Below, one piece after another: positions 35,464 through 44,240 of a stretch of DNA of 64,000 nt. Origin of the DNA: Rhodobacter sp. (GTDB taxonomy: Bacteria; Pseudomonadota; Alphaproteobacteria; Rhodobacterales; Rhodobacteraceae); contig JAIYAE010000009.1 of assembly GCA_027489175.1 (NCBI GenBank), forward strand, positions 1 through 64,000, in the 5' to 3' direction. Position numbers and translations under genes: made by a program. The notes below the pieces were generated by a model, which saw only the letters and a list, made by a program, of their open reading frames with translations, made no database searches and had not been told where the DNA came from. Position 1 is the first letter of the stretch. Every line of letters begins with the position of its first letter.

Positions 35464-35490
35464 CCCTGCGCCAAGGCCCCGCCTTTCACA

Positions 35491-35585
35491 TTTGCCCAAA
35501 TATCCCCGCCGGAGGCCAACCCGAGCCGGTTGCGCGCTTGCGCGCAGAGGCGAGACAAAAGGCTTGCGCGGAACGCGCTCCATTT
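35491..35585. repeat. 100-nt intergenic repeat, copy 2
   Basis: The same ordered blocks as at 26575-26674: TTTGCCCAAATATCCCCGC, GAGCCGGTTG, a GCGCGC inverted segment, AGAGGCGAGACAAAAGG and GCGCTCCATTT. It sits between the DUF1365 and transporter genes, 28 nt after the former stop. The GCGC-rich centre can form a hairpin. Confidence 0.8.
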
Positions 35586-35617
35586 GACGGCAGCCGCCGC
35601 CACACCGCCGGCCAGCC

Positions 35618-36868
35618 ATGACCCCCCGCCTTTACGCCTGGTCCCTCTTCGCGGCGCTGATCGCGACGGCCGGGCTGCCGATCTACATCCACGCGCCGAA
35701 ATTCTACGTCGACAGCTATGGCGTTTCCCTCGCCTCGATGGGCTTCGTGCTGGCGGCATTGCGCCTGATCGACGTGGTTCAGGACCCGGCACTTGGCTGG
35801 CTGGCCGAATCCACCCGCCCGCACCGCAAGGCTGGCGTCGCGCTGGCGGTGCTCCTCCTCGTCGCGTCAATGGCCGCGCTCTTTGCCGTCACCCCGCCGA
35901 TCGCGCCCTTGTGGTGGTTCGCCCTTAGCCTGACCGGCCTTTTCAGCGCCTTTTCCTTCCTGACCATCTGCTTTTACGCCGAAGGGGTGGCCAAGGCCGA
36001 AACCCTCGGCCCCGGCGGCCATATCCGCCTTGCCGGCTGGCGCGAAGGGGGCTCGCTTCTTGGCGTCTGCCTTGCGGCCGTCGCCCCCGTCGCGCTCGCT
36101 GCCGCGACCGACAGCCCCTTCACCGCCTTCGCCGCGCTCTTCGCCCTGCTGGCGGTTGTTGCCACCCTGACGATGCAAAGCCAGTGGCAGGGCCACGCGG
36201 CCGAACCGACCCCCAGCCCCTTCGCCTTGTTCGGCCCCGTCCTTGCCGACCGTCTGGCCCGCCGCCTGCTTCTCATCGCGCTTCTGAATGCGGCCCCGGT
36301 CGCTGTCACCTCCACCCTGTTCCTGTTCTTTGTCGAAAGCCGCCTTGGCCTGCCGGGATGGGAAGGGCCCCTTCTCTTGCTGTTCTTCCTTGCGGCCGCG
36401 CTGTCCACCCCGGTCTGGACAGTCTTGGCCCGCAAGCATGGGCCGCGCCGGGTGTTGCTGTCGGCGATGGTGCTGGCGATCCTTGCCTTCCTCTGGACCT
36501 TCACCCTTGGCACCGGCGACGGGATCGCCTTTGCGCTGATCTGTGCCGCCTCCGGGGCGGCTCTTGGGGCCGATCTCACGCTTTTGCCGGCAATCTTCGC
36601 ACAACGCCTATCCCAGCTTGGGACCCGAGAGGCCGCGGCCTTCGGCCTTTGGTCCTTCGTCTCCAAGCTGTCGCTCGCCTTCGCGGCGGCGACCTTGCTG
36701 CCGATGCTGGACCTCGCGGGCTTCCGGCCCGGCCCGGACAACACCGAATCCGCCCTGCAAACGCTGACAGTGATCTATGCGGCCCTGCCTTGCGTATTGA
36801 AGATGACAGCAATCCTGCTGCTTGCCTTTACACCGCTTTCAGAACCCGCGAAGGGAACCACCTCGTGA
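35618..36868 (+). CDS. MFS/GPH-type transporter (RpoE regulon)
   Basis: A 416-residue membrane protein with about twelve hydrophobic segments, resembling the glycoside-pentoside-hexuronide cation symporter group (MGFVLAALRLIDVVQDPALGWLAESTRP is the conserved Asp/Arg-containing loop). It corresponds by position to RSP1089 of R. sphaeroides. The transported compound is unknown. It is separated from DUF1365 by the repeat but overlaps the next gene as GTGA, so it begins the second half of the operon. Confidence 0.88.
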   Translation: MTPRLYAWSLFAALIATAGLPIYIHAPKFYVDSYGVSLASMGFVLAALRLIDVVQDPALGWLAESTRPHRKAGVALAVLLLVASMAALFAVTPPIAPLWWFALSLTGLFSAFSFLTICFYAEGVAKAETLGPGGHIRLAGWREGGSLLGVCLAAVAPVALAAATDSPFTAFAALFALLAVVATLTMQSQWQGHAAEPTPSPFALFGPVLADRLARRLLLIALLNAAPVAVTSTLFLFFVESRLGLPGWEGPLLLLFFLAAALSTPVWTVLARKHGPRRVLLSAMVLAILAFLWTFTLGTGDGIAFALICAASGAALGADLTLLPAIFAQRLSQLGTREAAAFGLWSFVSKLSLAFAAATLLPMLDLAGFRPGPDNTESALQTLTVIYAALPCVLKMTAILLLAFTPLSEPAKGTTS

Positions 36869-37458
36869 CCTCGATCCTCTCTGCCTTCCTTGGCGCCGTG
36901 ATCATCATCACGTTGATGGCCATTCGCAGTCGCTACGCCTCGTTCCAGTCGCAGTCGCCGGCCGACTACGCGGGCCTTGGCCCGCAGTTCGACCTGCGCA
37001 CTCACCTGTCCGGGCCGATCCAGTGCGAAGGCGTGATCTTCGGGCCGATGGGCCGCGTCGCCTCGCGCTTCGTGGCCGATATGGAGGGGACGTGGGAAGG
37101 CAACATCGGCACCCTGTCCGAGGTCTTCCGCTATGACAGCGGCACCGTCCAGCACCGTGCCTGGACACTGGCCCTGGCCAACACCGGCGACATCACCGCC
37201 ACGGCGGCAGATGTGGTGGGTTTTGGCACCGGCCGCGTCGAAGGCCCCGGCGTCATGCTGCGCTACCGCATCCGCCTGACACCCGAAGCGGGGGGTCACG
37301 TCCTTGATGTGACCGACTGGATGTATCTGATGGAGAACGGCACGATCATCAACCGCTCGCAGTTCCGCAAGTTCGGGATCAAGGTGGCCGAACTGGTTGC
37401 CACAATGCGCCGCGTGCCTGCCGCTGATCATGGCCTTGACCTGGCCGCCGCGGAATGA
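36865..37458 (+). CDS. DUF3833 family protein (RpoE regulon)
   Basis: A 197-residue protein starting at a GTG that overlaps the transporter stop (GTGA), with GAAGGGA upstream. It has one N-terminal hydrophobic segment (ILSAFLGAVIIITLM) and a beta-rich body typical of DUF3833: HLSGPIQCEGVIFGPMGRVASRF and DVTDWMYLMENGTIINRSQFRKFG. It is probably membrane-anchored and faces the periplasm. It matches RSP1088 by position. Function unknown. Confidence 0.85.
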   Translation: MTSILSAFLGAVIIITLMAIRSRYASFQSQSPADYAGLGPQFDLRTHLSGPIQCEGVIFGPMGRVASRFVADMEGTWEGNIGTLSEVFRYDSGTVQHRAWTLALANTGDITATAADVVGFGTGRVEGPGVMLRYRIRLTPEAGGHVLDVTDWMYLMENGTIINRSQFRKFGIKVAELVATMRRVPAADHGLDLAAAE

Positions 37459-38195
37459 GGGATTTTTCCGGGAAACGCTACTGGCTGGTCGGGGCCTCCG
37501 AAGGGCTTGGGCTGGCCTTGGCGCAAAAGCTTAGCGCCGCCGGGGCTGAACTGGTGCTGTCCGCCCGCAACGAAGCATCCCTCGCAAAGGCCATCGCCAC
37601 CCTGCCCGGGAAGGCCACCGCGTTGCCGATGGACGTAGGCTTGACCGACAGCGTGACCGCCGCCGCCGCGCAGGTGGGTGATCTGGACGGGATGGTGTTC
37701 CTCGCCGGGGTCTACACCCCGATGCGCGCGCAAGACTGGAATGCCGCCGATGCCGAGGCGATGGCCAACGTCAACTTCACCGGCTGCATCCGCGCGGTGG
37801 GCGCGGCCCTGCCCGGCATGGTGGCTAAGAACCGGGGCCATATCGTCATCACCGGCTCGCTCTCCGGGTTTCGCGGGCTGCCCGGTGCCATCGGCTATGC
37901 CGCGTCAAAGGCCGGGACCATGGTCCTGGCAGAGTCGCTTTATGCCGATCTGCGCAAAAGCGGCGTCGCGGTGCAATTGGCCAACCCCGGCTTCATCCGC
38001 ACAAGGCTGACCGCGAAGAACGACTTCACCATGCCCTTCATCATGGACCCGGAAGAAGCCGCCGACATCATGTTCCGTCACATGCAGTCCAACCGCTTCA
38101 AGATCAGCTTCCCGACCTTGTTCAGCTGGCTGTTCCGCGGCGGCAACTTCCTTCCCGACGCGCTTTACTATCGGCTGTTCCCGCCAAAGCCCTGA
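37455..38195 (+). CDS. SDR family oxidoreductase (RpoE regulon)
   Basis: A 246-residue short-chain dehydrogenase: LVGASEGLGLALA at the N-terminus, ITGSLSGFRGLPGAIGYAASKAG with the Ser and Tyr-x3-Lys catalytic residues intact. It lacks a C-terminal membrane segment but ends in an aromatic-rich tail. It corresponds to RSP1087, reported to contribute to singlet-oxygen resistance in R. sphaeroides. Substrate unknown. It is the last gene of the operon, coupled to DUF3833 by ATGA, and is followed by a 3'-end repeat. Confidence 0.92.
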   Translation: MRDFSGKRYWLVGASEGLGLALAQKLSAAGAELVLSARNEASLAKAIATLPGKATALPMDVGLTDSVTAAAAQVGDLDGMVFLAGVYTPMRAQDWNAADAEAMANVNFTGCIRAVGAALPGMVAKNRGHIVITGSLSGFRGLPGAIGYAASKAGTMVLAESLYADLRKSGVAVQLANPGFIRTRLTAKNDFTMPFIMDPEEAADIMFRHMQSNRFKISFPTLFSWLFRGGNFLPDALYYRLFPPKP

Positions 38196-38226
38196 CAATT
38201 TGCCTTAAATTTTCATTCTTCGTCCG

Positions 38227-38270
38227 CAAATATCCCACGGGAGGTCCGGAGGGTGTGAAACCCTCCGGGG
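38227..38270 (+). repeat. 3'-end repeat element, copy A1
   Basis: CAAATATCCCACGGGAGGT followed by a 9-bp hairpin CCGGAGGGT/ACCCTCCGG with a GTGAA loop. It lies 31 nt after the SDR stop, preceded by an AT-rich TTAAATTTT segment. Near-identical copies lie at 44115-44160 and 59967-60009 (minus strand), each just downstream of a gene in its coding direction. Confidence 0.85.
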
Positions 38271-38280
38271 CTGGGCAAGG

Positions 38281-39516
38281 TCACGACGCCAACCGCATTC
38301 GCGCCATGAAGAACCCGTCCATCCCGCCCGCCTCGGCCCAGTAATCCGGGCGCAGTCGCAAGCCGCCGCTGTCCGTCCACCAGCCCGGCTCCACGCCCGG
38401 CAATTCCACCCGCTCTGCCACCAGCCCCGGGTGCCGCTCCAACGCCGCCGTCAGTTGCCCCTCGCCTTCTTCCGGCAGAAGCGAGCAGGTGGCGAACACC
38501 AGCCGCCCCCCCGGCGCAAGCCACGCCAATGCCCGGTCCAAAAGCTGCGCCTGCAAGGCCACCAGACCCGCAACCTCGCCCCCGTCCTTGACAAAGGGCA
38601 GGTCGGGGTGCCGCCGCACGGTCCCCGTCGCGGAACAAGGCGCATCCAGCAGGATCGCGTCGAAGGGCGCGTCCGGTTCCCAGTTCAGCGCATCGGCCAC
38701 CACCAGCTCTGCCGAAAGCCCTGTCCGCGCAAGGTTGGCCGCCACCCGCGCCATGCGCGGGCCAGAGATGTCGACTGCCGTGACCGCTGCCCCGGCCGCC
38801 GCCATCTGCAGCGTCTTGCCCCCCGGGGCGGCGCAAAGGTCCAGCACCCGCTCGCCCGGCTGCACGCCCAAAAGTCGCGCGGGCAGGGCGGCGGCGGCGT
38901 CCTGCACCCACCACCCGCCGGTCGCATAGCCCGGCAAGGCCGAAACCTGCCCGGGCGCGGCCAGCCGCAGGCTGCCCGTCGGCAAAACCACACCCTCTGG
39001 CGCGGCAAAGCCCTCGCGCAGCGTCAGGTCCAAGGGCGGCTCCTGCGCCTGCACCGCCTCGATCGCGGCCACTGCGTCGCGGCCATAGGCATGAACCATC
39101 GGCTGCCGCATCCAGCGCGGCAGCATTTGCGGCGGCAGGGCTGCGGCTTCCGGCAGCGCGCGCAGGACCGCGTTCACCAGCCCGGCAAGATGGGCGGTGC
39201 GCTTGCCGCGCCGTGCCATCTCGACCGCTGCATTGACTGCACCATGCGCCGCAGCACCTTGCGCCACCTCTACCACCGCAAGCCGCAGGATGTTTTGCAC
39301 CGTCAGGGGCGGCGCCTTGCGCAGGTGCGGATTCAGCAACTTGTCGGCAGGCCCAAGATGCCGCAGCACCGCCCCCGCCAGCCGCAAGGCCCGCGCCCGG
39401 TCCGCCGGGGCAAGGTCCGGCCCGGCGAAATCGGCCAGCATCCGCCCTTCGCCCAGCACCCCGTCCAGGATCGCCACTGCCGCTTCCCGCGCCGCCAGAC
39501 CTTCGGCCATCGCCAT
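38281..39516 (-). CDS. rsmB: 16S rRNA m5C967 methyltransferase
   Basis: RsmB methylates C967 of 16S rRNA using S-adenosylmethionine. The 411-residue protein has the N-terminal NusB-like RNA-binding helical domain (AAREAAVAILDGVLGEG), VNAVLRAL, the SAM site LDLCAAPGGKT, DAPCSATG with Cys294 (product release) and ATCSLLPEEGE with Cys344, the presumed nucleophile. A longer open frame on the same strand in another phase is a shadow. It diverges from a SdhAF4-like gene. Confidence 0.94.
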   Translation of the reverse strand: MAMAEGLAAREAAVAILDGVLGEGRMLADFAGPDLAPADRARALRLAGAVLRHLGPADKLLNPHLRKAPPLTVQNILRLAVVEVAQGAAAHGAVNAAVEMARRGKRTAHLAGLVNAVLRALPEAAALPPQMLPRWMRQPMVHAYGRDAVAAIEAVQAQEPPLDLTLREGFAAPEGVVLPTGSLRLAAPGQVSALPGYATGGWWVQDAAAALPARLLGVQPGERVLDLCAAPGGKTLQMAAAGAAVTAVDISGPRMARVAANLARTGLSAELVVADALNWEPDAPFDAILLDAPCSATGTVRRHPDLPFVKDGGEVAGLVALQAQLLDRALAWLAPGGRLVFATCSLLPEEGEGQLTAALERHPGLVAERVELPGVEPGWWTDSGGLRLRPDYWAEAGGMDGFFMARMRLAS

Positions 39517-39577
39517 CCCCTTGTTCCGAACCCTGAGCGGCGTATATCAGGGACAGCGCCCGCACAAGGAATCTGGC

Positions 39578-39751
39578 ATGGACCGCAATAGCCTTCCCCC
39601 CGCCGCCCAACGCGCCCTGGCAGAGGCTGAGGCCCGCCGCAAGGAAGCCGACGCCAAAGCCCCCCTCCCGACCGAGCTTGGCGGTCGCAAAGGCCCCGAG
39701 CCGGTGCGCTATGGCGATTGGGAAAAGAAGGGCCTTGCCATCGACTTCTGA
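39578..39751 (+). CDS. DUF1674 (SdhAF4-like) protein
   Basis: A 57-residue protein ending ELGGRKGPEPVRYGDWEKKG, the DUF1674 signature. The mitochondrial homologue SDHAF4 binds flavinylated succinate dehydrogenase subunit A during assembly of complex II. The N-terminal half is helical, charged and not conserved. An AAGGA site lies 7 nt before the ATG. No sdh genes are in this window. It converges with the SRPBCC gene with a 3-nt gap. Confidence 0.88.
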   Translation: MDRNSLPPAAQRALAEAEARRKEADAKAPLPTELGGRKGPEPVRYGDWEKKGLAIDF

Positions 39752-39754
39752 CCG

Positions 39755-40183
39755 TCAGGCCCGCTGCCGCGCCCCTGACCTGGCCGCGGCAAGGATGCAG
39801 TCGGTCTGCGCTGGCAAGCCCGCCGCATGTTTTCGCCCGACCGCCCAGCCCCAGAACCAGGCCAAAGGCCCGGAAATCTCGATCCGCACGCGCATTGTGG
39901 TTTGTGGCCCGGGTTCCAGCACGTGCAGCGTTTTCATCCGCGCAAGGGGCATCCGGCAAATGTCGGAATAGGTGGTCGGGGCCACGAAATCCCCGATGAC
40001 GAAGGACAGGACCGGTCCGCCCTTTGGTTTCAGCTTGAACGGCACGCCCACGGCGGGAGGGGCGGAAATCTCGATCCGCTCAATGTTGTGATCCACTTCG
40101 GCCCAGCGGGCCACATCGGCCAGCACTGGCCAGATCGCCTCGACCGGAATGTCCGTGCGATGCACGAACTCATGTTGCCACAT
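39755..40183 (-). CDS. SRPBCC family protein
   Basis: A 142-residue START/SRPBCC-fold protein (polyketide cyclase/dehydrase-like). The opening HRTDIPVEAIWPVLADVARWAEVDHNIERIEI is the usual first strand and helices of this family; such proteins bind small hydrophobic ligands. An AGGAGG site precedes the ATG. It diverges from a MarR regulator with a 30-nt palindrome between them, so it is probably that regulator's target. Confidence 0.85.
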   Translation of the reverse strand: MWQHEFVHRTDIPVEAIWPVLADVARWAEVDHNIERIEISAPPAVGVPFKLKPKGGPVLSFVIGDFVAPTTYSDICRMPLARMKTLHVLEPGPQTTMRVRIEISGPLAWFWGWAVGRKHAAGLPAQTDCILAAARSGARQRA

Positions 40184-40202
40184 GGCGGCCTCCTGTTACT
40201 AT

Positions 40203-40232
40203 CTCGATGACCAAGTTATCTTGATGATCGAG
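40203..40232. promoter_or_regulatory. Probable MarR operator palindrome
   Basis: A 30-nt near-palindrome beginning CTCGATGACCAAG and ending TTGATGATCGAG; the two halves match at 24 of 30 positions. It lies in the 59-nt gap between the divergent SRPBCC and MarR genes and ends 10 nt before the MarR start. That is where an autoregulatory MarR dimer would bind. Confidence 0.65.
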
Positions 40233-40242
40233 AGAGTCAAGC

Positions 40243-40695
40243 ATGACAGCGCTGAATGATCTTCTGCTGGCAGTGCGCCAGATGTATGCCGCGATGGACC
40301 GGTTCGATGCCCTGGCCGCCCATCGGCTGGGCGTGGACCGCACCGCCCTGCGCGCCATCAACGCGATGGAGCGGGGCGGCGCCAGCCCCGGCAGCCTTGG
40401 CGTGGCGCTTGGGCTGTCCAGCGGGTCGGTCACCGCCCTGTTGGACCGATTGCAGCATGCGGGCCATATCGAACGTCATCTGTCGCAAGAAGATGGGCGG
40501 CGTCGAGATGCCACGCTGACCCCCGCCACACGCGCAGAGGCGCATGCGCTCTATCAGGGTTTGGGGGATGCAATCGCGCAGGCCTTTGTGGGGCAGGATG
40601 AGGCCGATGTAAGGGCCCTTGCCTCCGGCCTTCTGGCGCTGGCTCAGGCCTTTGACCGGGCCGGACCTTTGCAGCCCGGGCGGCCGAGCCCTTAG
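40243..40695 (+). CDS. MarR-family transcriptional regulator
   Basis: A 150-residue winged-helix regulator: SLGVALGLSSGSVTALLDRLQHAGHIERH is the recognition segment and EDGRRRDATLTPATR the beta wing. Flanking helices form the dimer interface. The start is at 40243 behind a GAGAGAG site. It probably represses itself and the divergent SRPBCC gene through the intervening palindrome. The ligand is unknown. Its end overlaps the convergent secreted protein gene by 4 nt. Confidence 0.92.
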   Translation: MTALNDLLLAVRQMYAAMDRFDALAAHRLGVDRTALRAINAMERGGASPGSLGVALGLSSGSVTALLDRLQHAGHIERHLSQEDGRRRDATLTPATRAEAHALYQGLGDAIAQAFVGQDEADVRALASGLLALAQAFDRAGPLQPGRPSP

Positions 40696-41054
40696 CGCAG
40701 ACGGAACGTCGCCGAATCGCCAGCGCCCTGATCGACCGTAAAGCGCAGCTTGTCTGAGCCCTGCGCCTCGACCAGTTGGCAGTTGTAGTCGATGGCCATG
40801 CCGCTCCAGTCCATCTCGCGGCAGAAGTAGCCGTCCTTCCAGGACCAGGACCCGGTGATGTCCCAGCCAAGCGCGCTGCCCTTGATCTTGCCATCGGGCA
40901 TCACGTTCAGCGACAGGCCGTAAAGCGAGATGCGCAACTCCCGGTCCTGCACCAGCGACAGAAAGGCGCTTTTGTCGCGCACCGGCTCAAACTCATTGGC
41001 GGCGGCCGCGACAGGCGCGGACAACATCAGGATCCCTGCAAGCAGTCGGTACAT
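40692..41054 (-). CDS. Secreted hypothetical protein
   Basis: A 120-residue protein with a clear signal peptide (LLAGILMLSAPVAAAA, cleavage near residue 18). The mature part is acidic and beta-rich, with two Cys residues (YFCRE and NCQL) that could form a disulphide, and repeated Gly/Trp (GWDITGSWSWKDGYF). I recognise no domain. The start at 41054 was chosen to give a proper signal peptide. It lies downstream of dapB with a 61-nt gap. Confidence 0.7.
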   Translation of the reverse strand: MYRLLAGILMLSAPVAAAANEFEPVRDKSAFLSLVQDRELRISLYGLSLNVMPDGKIKGSALGWDITGSWSWKDGYFCREMDWSGMAIDYNCQLVEAQGSDKLRFTVDQGAGDSATFRLR

Positions 41055-41115
41055 GGCTGGCCCCCCGGCGGTCACTCCTGCGTTCTACGCGGCGGATCGA
41101 CGGCTGGATGACTCG

Positions 41116-41925
41116 TCAGATGCCCAGGACGTCCATCATGTCATATTGCCCCGGCTTCTGGCCTTGCCCCCAAAGGGCCGCCCGCAACGCCCCGCGCGCA
41201 AAGATCGCACGATCTGTCGCCACATGGCGCAGGATCACCCTTTCGCCGTCAGCGGCAAAGATCACGTCATGCTCGCCCACGATGTCGCCGCCCCGGATGG
41301 CGGAAAAGCCGATGGTCCCCGGCGCGCGGGCGCCAGTGATGCCGTCGCGCCCGGAAACCTTGCTGTTGTCCAGGCTGACGCCACGGCCCGCCGCCGCCGC
41401 CGCCCCGAGCATCAGCGCTGTCCCTGAGGGCGCGTCGACCTTCATCCGGTGATGCGCCTCCACGATCTCGACATCCCAGTCCTCATCAAGTGCTGCCGCC
41501 ACCTTCTGCGTCAGCCGCACCAGAAGATTGACGCCTAGCGACATGTTCCCCGCCCGCACGATCACCGCATGACGGCTGGCCGCCTCGATCTTGGCCAGAT
41601 GCTCTGCCTCCAGCCCCGTGGTGCCAATCACATGCACCGCCCGCGCCTGCGCGGCCAGGGCCGCAAACTCCACCGTCGCGGCGGGTGAGGTGAAATCCAC
41701 CACCGCCTGCGCCTTGGTGAACGCCTCCAGCGGATCGTCCGTCACCTTGACGCCGATGGCAGCCCCGCCCATCGCCTCGCCGACATCGCGGCCGATCCAG
41801 GCATGCCCTGCGCGCTCCACGCAGGCGACCAGCCGCAGCTTGTCCGACGCACCCGCCAGCCGGATCAGCGTCTGCCCCATCCGCCCCGACGCGCCCGTCA
41901 CCACCAGTCCTGGACCATCCGCCAT
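41116..41925 (-). CDS. dapB: 4-hydroxy-tetrahydrodipicolinate reductase
   Basis: DapB reduces 4-hydroxytetrahydrodipicolinate on the path to diaminopimelate and lysine. The 269-residue protein has the NAD(P)H loop [31 protein letters not shown], and the catalytic [16 protein letters not shown]. This lysine-synthesis gene lies 23 kb from the saccharopine genes, with no sign of shared control. It diverges from rbfA by 107 nt. Confidence 0.97.
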   Translation of the reverse strand: MADGPGLVVTGASGRMGQTLIRLAGASDKLRLVACVERAGHAWIGRDVGEAMGGAAIGVKVTDDPLEAFTKAQAVVDFTSPAATVEFAALAAQARAVHVIGTTGLEAEHLAKIEAASRHAVIVRAGNMSLGVNLLVRLTQKVAAALDEDWDVEIVEAHHRMKVDAPSGTALMLGAAAAAGRGVSLDNSKVSGRDGITGARAPGTIGFSAIRGGDIVGEHDVIFAADGERVILRHVATDRAIFARGALRAALWGQGQKPGQYDMMDVLGI

Positions 41926-42032
41926 GCCGCACCCTCCGCTTTCCCCTGCCTTAGCGCCGATCCGCGCCGCGCAAAAGCCCGCCGTTGCAGGGCGCCGTTG
42001 CAGGACGCGCCGAAACGGCCTAAAGGGGCGCC

Positions 42033-42455
42033 ATGTCCAGCAATCGCCCCTCCTCCGGCCAGGGCCCGACGCAGCGCCAGCTGCGCGTCGGCGAACTGAT
42101 CCGCCGCACCCTCTCTGACGTCCTCAACCGGGCCGAGATTCACGACCCCGAGTTGAACGCCATGTCCATCACCGTGGGCGAGGTGTCGATGTCGAATGAC
42201 CTGAAGGTCGCCACCGTCTACGTCATGCCGCTGATGGGCTCTGTCCCCGTGCAGGACGCCATCACCGCGCTGGCCCGCAACAAGCACGAACTGCGCCACC
42301 GCGTGGTCAAGGGCATGACGCTGAAATACGCCCCCGACCTGCGCTTTCGCCCCGATGAGACGTTCGACCGCCTTGATGAAACCCGCCGCCTTTTCGCCGA
42401 CCCCACCGTTCAGCGCGATCTGGAAGCGCCGGACAGCCCCGACGGGGACGATTGA
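42033..42455 (+). CDS. rbfA: 30S ribosome-binding factor A
   Basis: RbfA assists late 30S maturation and binds near the 5' helix of 16S rRNA. The 140-residue protein has the KH-like core: [36 protein letters not shown], and [17 protein letters not shown]. It heads a plus-strand run of rbfA, a DUF2233 gene and truB. Its stop overlaps the next start (TGATG). Confidence 0.95.
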   Translation: MSSNRPSSGQGPTQRQLRVGELIRRTLSDVLNRAEIHDPELNAMSITVGEVSMSNDLKVATVYVMPLMGSVPVQDAITALARNKHELRHRVVKGMTLKYAPDLRFRPDETFDRLDETRRLFADPTVQRDLEAPDSPDGDD

Positions 42456-43177
42456 TGCTGCGCCTCGCGCTGTTCCTGGCGCTTGCCCCCCTTTCCGCAA
42501 CGGCCGCCACCTGCCGCGACACCACCTTTGACGGCGCGGCCTATACCCTGTGCGAGGTGGCGCTTGGCGAAGACCTGCGCCTGTTTCACACCGGCCCCGA
42601 TGGCATCTACGGCAGCTTCAACAAGGTGAATGCAGCCCTTGAGGCTGAGGGTCAGACCCTTGGCTTTGCGATGAACGCTGGCATGTATCACCGCGACCTT
42701 GCCCCCGTCGGCCTTTATGTCGAGAACGGCACCGAACAGGCCCGCCTCATCACCAGCGACGGCCCAGGCAACTTTGGCCTGCTGCCGAACGGCGTCTTCT
42801 GCATTGGCGAGACGTTCCGCGTCATCGAAAGTCTGACCTATCAGGCCGAGGCCCCCGCCTGCCGCTTTGCCACCCAGTCCGGCCCGATGCTGGTTTTGAA
42901 CGGCGATCTCCACCCCAAGCTTCTGCCTGGAAGTGACAGCACCTATGTCCGTAACGGCGTCGGCGTCAGTGCCGATGGCAGCCGCGCGGTCTTTGCCATT
43001 TCGGATGACCGGGTGAACTTCCACAGCTTCGCCCGCCTTTTCCGCGATGAGCTTGGCCTGTCGGACGCGCTTTACTTCGACGGCAACATCTCACGCCTTT
43101 ATGCGCCCGAGTTGAACCGCCACGACGCGGGCTTTCCCATGGGGCCGATCGTCGGCACCGTCATCCCGAAAGGCTGA
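42455..43177 (+). CDS. Phosphodiester glycosidase family (DUF2233) secreted protein
   Basis: A 240-residue protein with a signal peptide ([16 protein letters not shown]) followed by a DUF2233/NAGPA domain. Key blocks are [50 protein letters not shown] and [18 protein letters not shown]. The lysosomal homologue removes N-acetylglucosamine from a phosphodiester. A periplasmic glycan-phosphodiester role is possible but unproven. It is wedged between two translation genes, coupled to rbfA and 5 nt before truB. Confidence 0.88.
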   Translation: MLRLALFLALAPLSATAATCRDTTFDGAAYTLCEVALGEDLRLFHTGPDGIYGSFNKVNAALEAEGQTLGFAMNAGMYHRDLAPVGLYVENGTEQARLITSDGPGNFGLLPNGVFCIGETFRVIESLTYQAEAPACRFATQSGPMLVLNGDLHPKLLPGSDSTYVRNGVGVSADGSRAVFAISDDRVNFHSFARLFRDELGLSDALYFDGNISRLYAPELNRHDAGFPMGPIVGTVIPKG

Positions 43178-43182
43178 TCCCC

Positions 43183-44085
43183 ATGGGTCGCATCAAGAAG
43201 GGCCGCGCCGTCACCGGCTGGCTGATCGTGGACAAACCCGCCGGGATCACCTCCACCGCCGTGGTCAACAAGGTGAAATGGGCTCTGTCGGCGCAAAAGG
43301 CGGGCCACGCCGGCACGCTTGACCCGGATGCCACCGGCGTTCTTGCCGTGGCCTTGGGAGAGGCCACGAAAACCATCCCCTACATCACCGACGCGCTGAA
43401 ATGCTACCGCTTCCGCGTGACGCTGGGGGCGCAAACCGACACCGACGATGCCTCTGGCACAGTGACCGCCACCAGCGACCAGCGCCCGACGGATGCCCAG
43501 ATCGAGGCGGCATTGCATGCCTTCCGCGGCGACATCCAGCAGGTCCCCCCGCAATACTCCGCCGTCAAGGTCGACGGCGACCGCGCCTATGACCTTGCCC
43601 GTGAGGGGGAGGTGATGGATCTTGCCGCCCGCCCCCTTTGGGTGGAAAGCCTGACGCTGCTGGGCCGCCCCGACCCGGACCACGTTGACCTGGAAATGGT
43701 CTGCGGCAAAGGCGGCTACGTCCGCTCCATCGCGCGTGACTTTGGGCTGGCGCTGGGCTGCCTTGGCCATGTCGCATGGCTCCGCCGCACCTGGTCCGGC
43801 CCGTTTGACGCCAAGGATGGCGTGACGATGGAAACGGTCGAGGCCGAAGCGAAGACCGAGGCCCTCGACACCCGCCTCCTCCCCCTGGAACTCGGCCTTC
43901 AAGACCTGCCCGAATTCCCCGCCACCCCCGAAGGCGCCGCCCGCCTGCGGAACGGAAACCCCGGCATGGTTATCGCCAATGCCGAGTGGGGCAGCGAAGG
44001 CTGGGCCAGCCTGAACGGCCAGGCCATTGCAGTCGGCCACTATCAGGGTGGAGAGTTGCACCCAAGCCGCGTCTTTAACCGCTAA
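43183..44085 (+). CDS. truB: tRNA pseudouridine(55) synthase
   Basis: TruB makes pseudouridine 55 in the tRNA T-loop. The 300-residue protein has [17 protein letters not shown], the catalytic Asp47 in [29 protein letters not shown] and [14 protein letters not shown]-terminal extension follows the core. It is the last gene of the rbfA run and is followed by a 3'-end repeat hairpin. Confidence 0.97.
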   Translation: MGRIKKGRAVTGWLIVDKPAGITSTAVVNKVKWALSAQKAGHAGTLDPDATGVLAVALGEATKTIPYITDALKCYRFRVTLGAQTDTDDASGTVTATSDQRPTDAQIEAALHAFRGDIQQVPPQYSAVKVDGDRAYDLAREGEVMDLAARPLWVESLTLLGRPDPDHVDLEMVCGKGGYVRSIARDFGLALGCLGHVAWLRRTWSGPFDAKDGVTMETVEAEAKTEALDTRLLPLELGLQDLPEFPATPEGAARLRNGNPGMVIANAEWGSEGWASLNGQAIAVGHYQGGELHPSRVFNR

Positions 44086-44114
44086 AACTTGTCTAAAATT
44101 GTCTTTCTCTTCCC

Positions 44115-44160
44115 CAAATATCCCACGGGGAGCGCGAGGGGTGTGAAACCCCTCGCTCCC
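44115..44160 (+). repeat. 3'-end repeat element, copy A2
   Basis: CAAATATCCCACGGGGAG followed by a GCGAGGGGT/ACCCCTCGC hairpin with the same GTGAA loop as the copy at 38227. It begins 29 nt after truB and is preceded by an AAAATTG-type AT-rich stretch. The stem sequence differs but is compensated, so the fold is conserved. Confidence 0.8.
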
Positions 44161-44183
44161 ACGCAGGGGCAGCGCCCCGAGCC

Positions 44184-44213
44184 AAAAGAAAAAGCCCCGC
44201 GTTCCCGCAGGGC
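44184..44213 (-). terminator. Rho-independent terminator of rpmI-rplT
   Basis: On the minus strand, GCCCTGCG/CGCGGGGC forms a stem around GGAA and is followed directly by TTTTTCTTTT. It begins 27 nt after the rplT stop. This is the clearest intrinsic terminator in the window. Confidence 0.85.
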
Positions 44214-44240
44214 CTTTCCAAATTCAAAGGTCTGAAACCC

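Noticed and set aside
38213-39610. Longer minus-strand frame overlapping rsmB in another phase
   Set aside because: Its product is Gly/Ala/Arg low-complexity, whereas the rsmB frame has SAM and double-Cys motifs.
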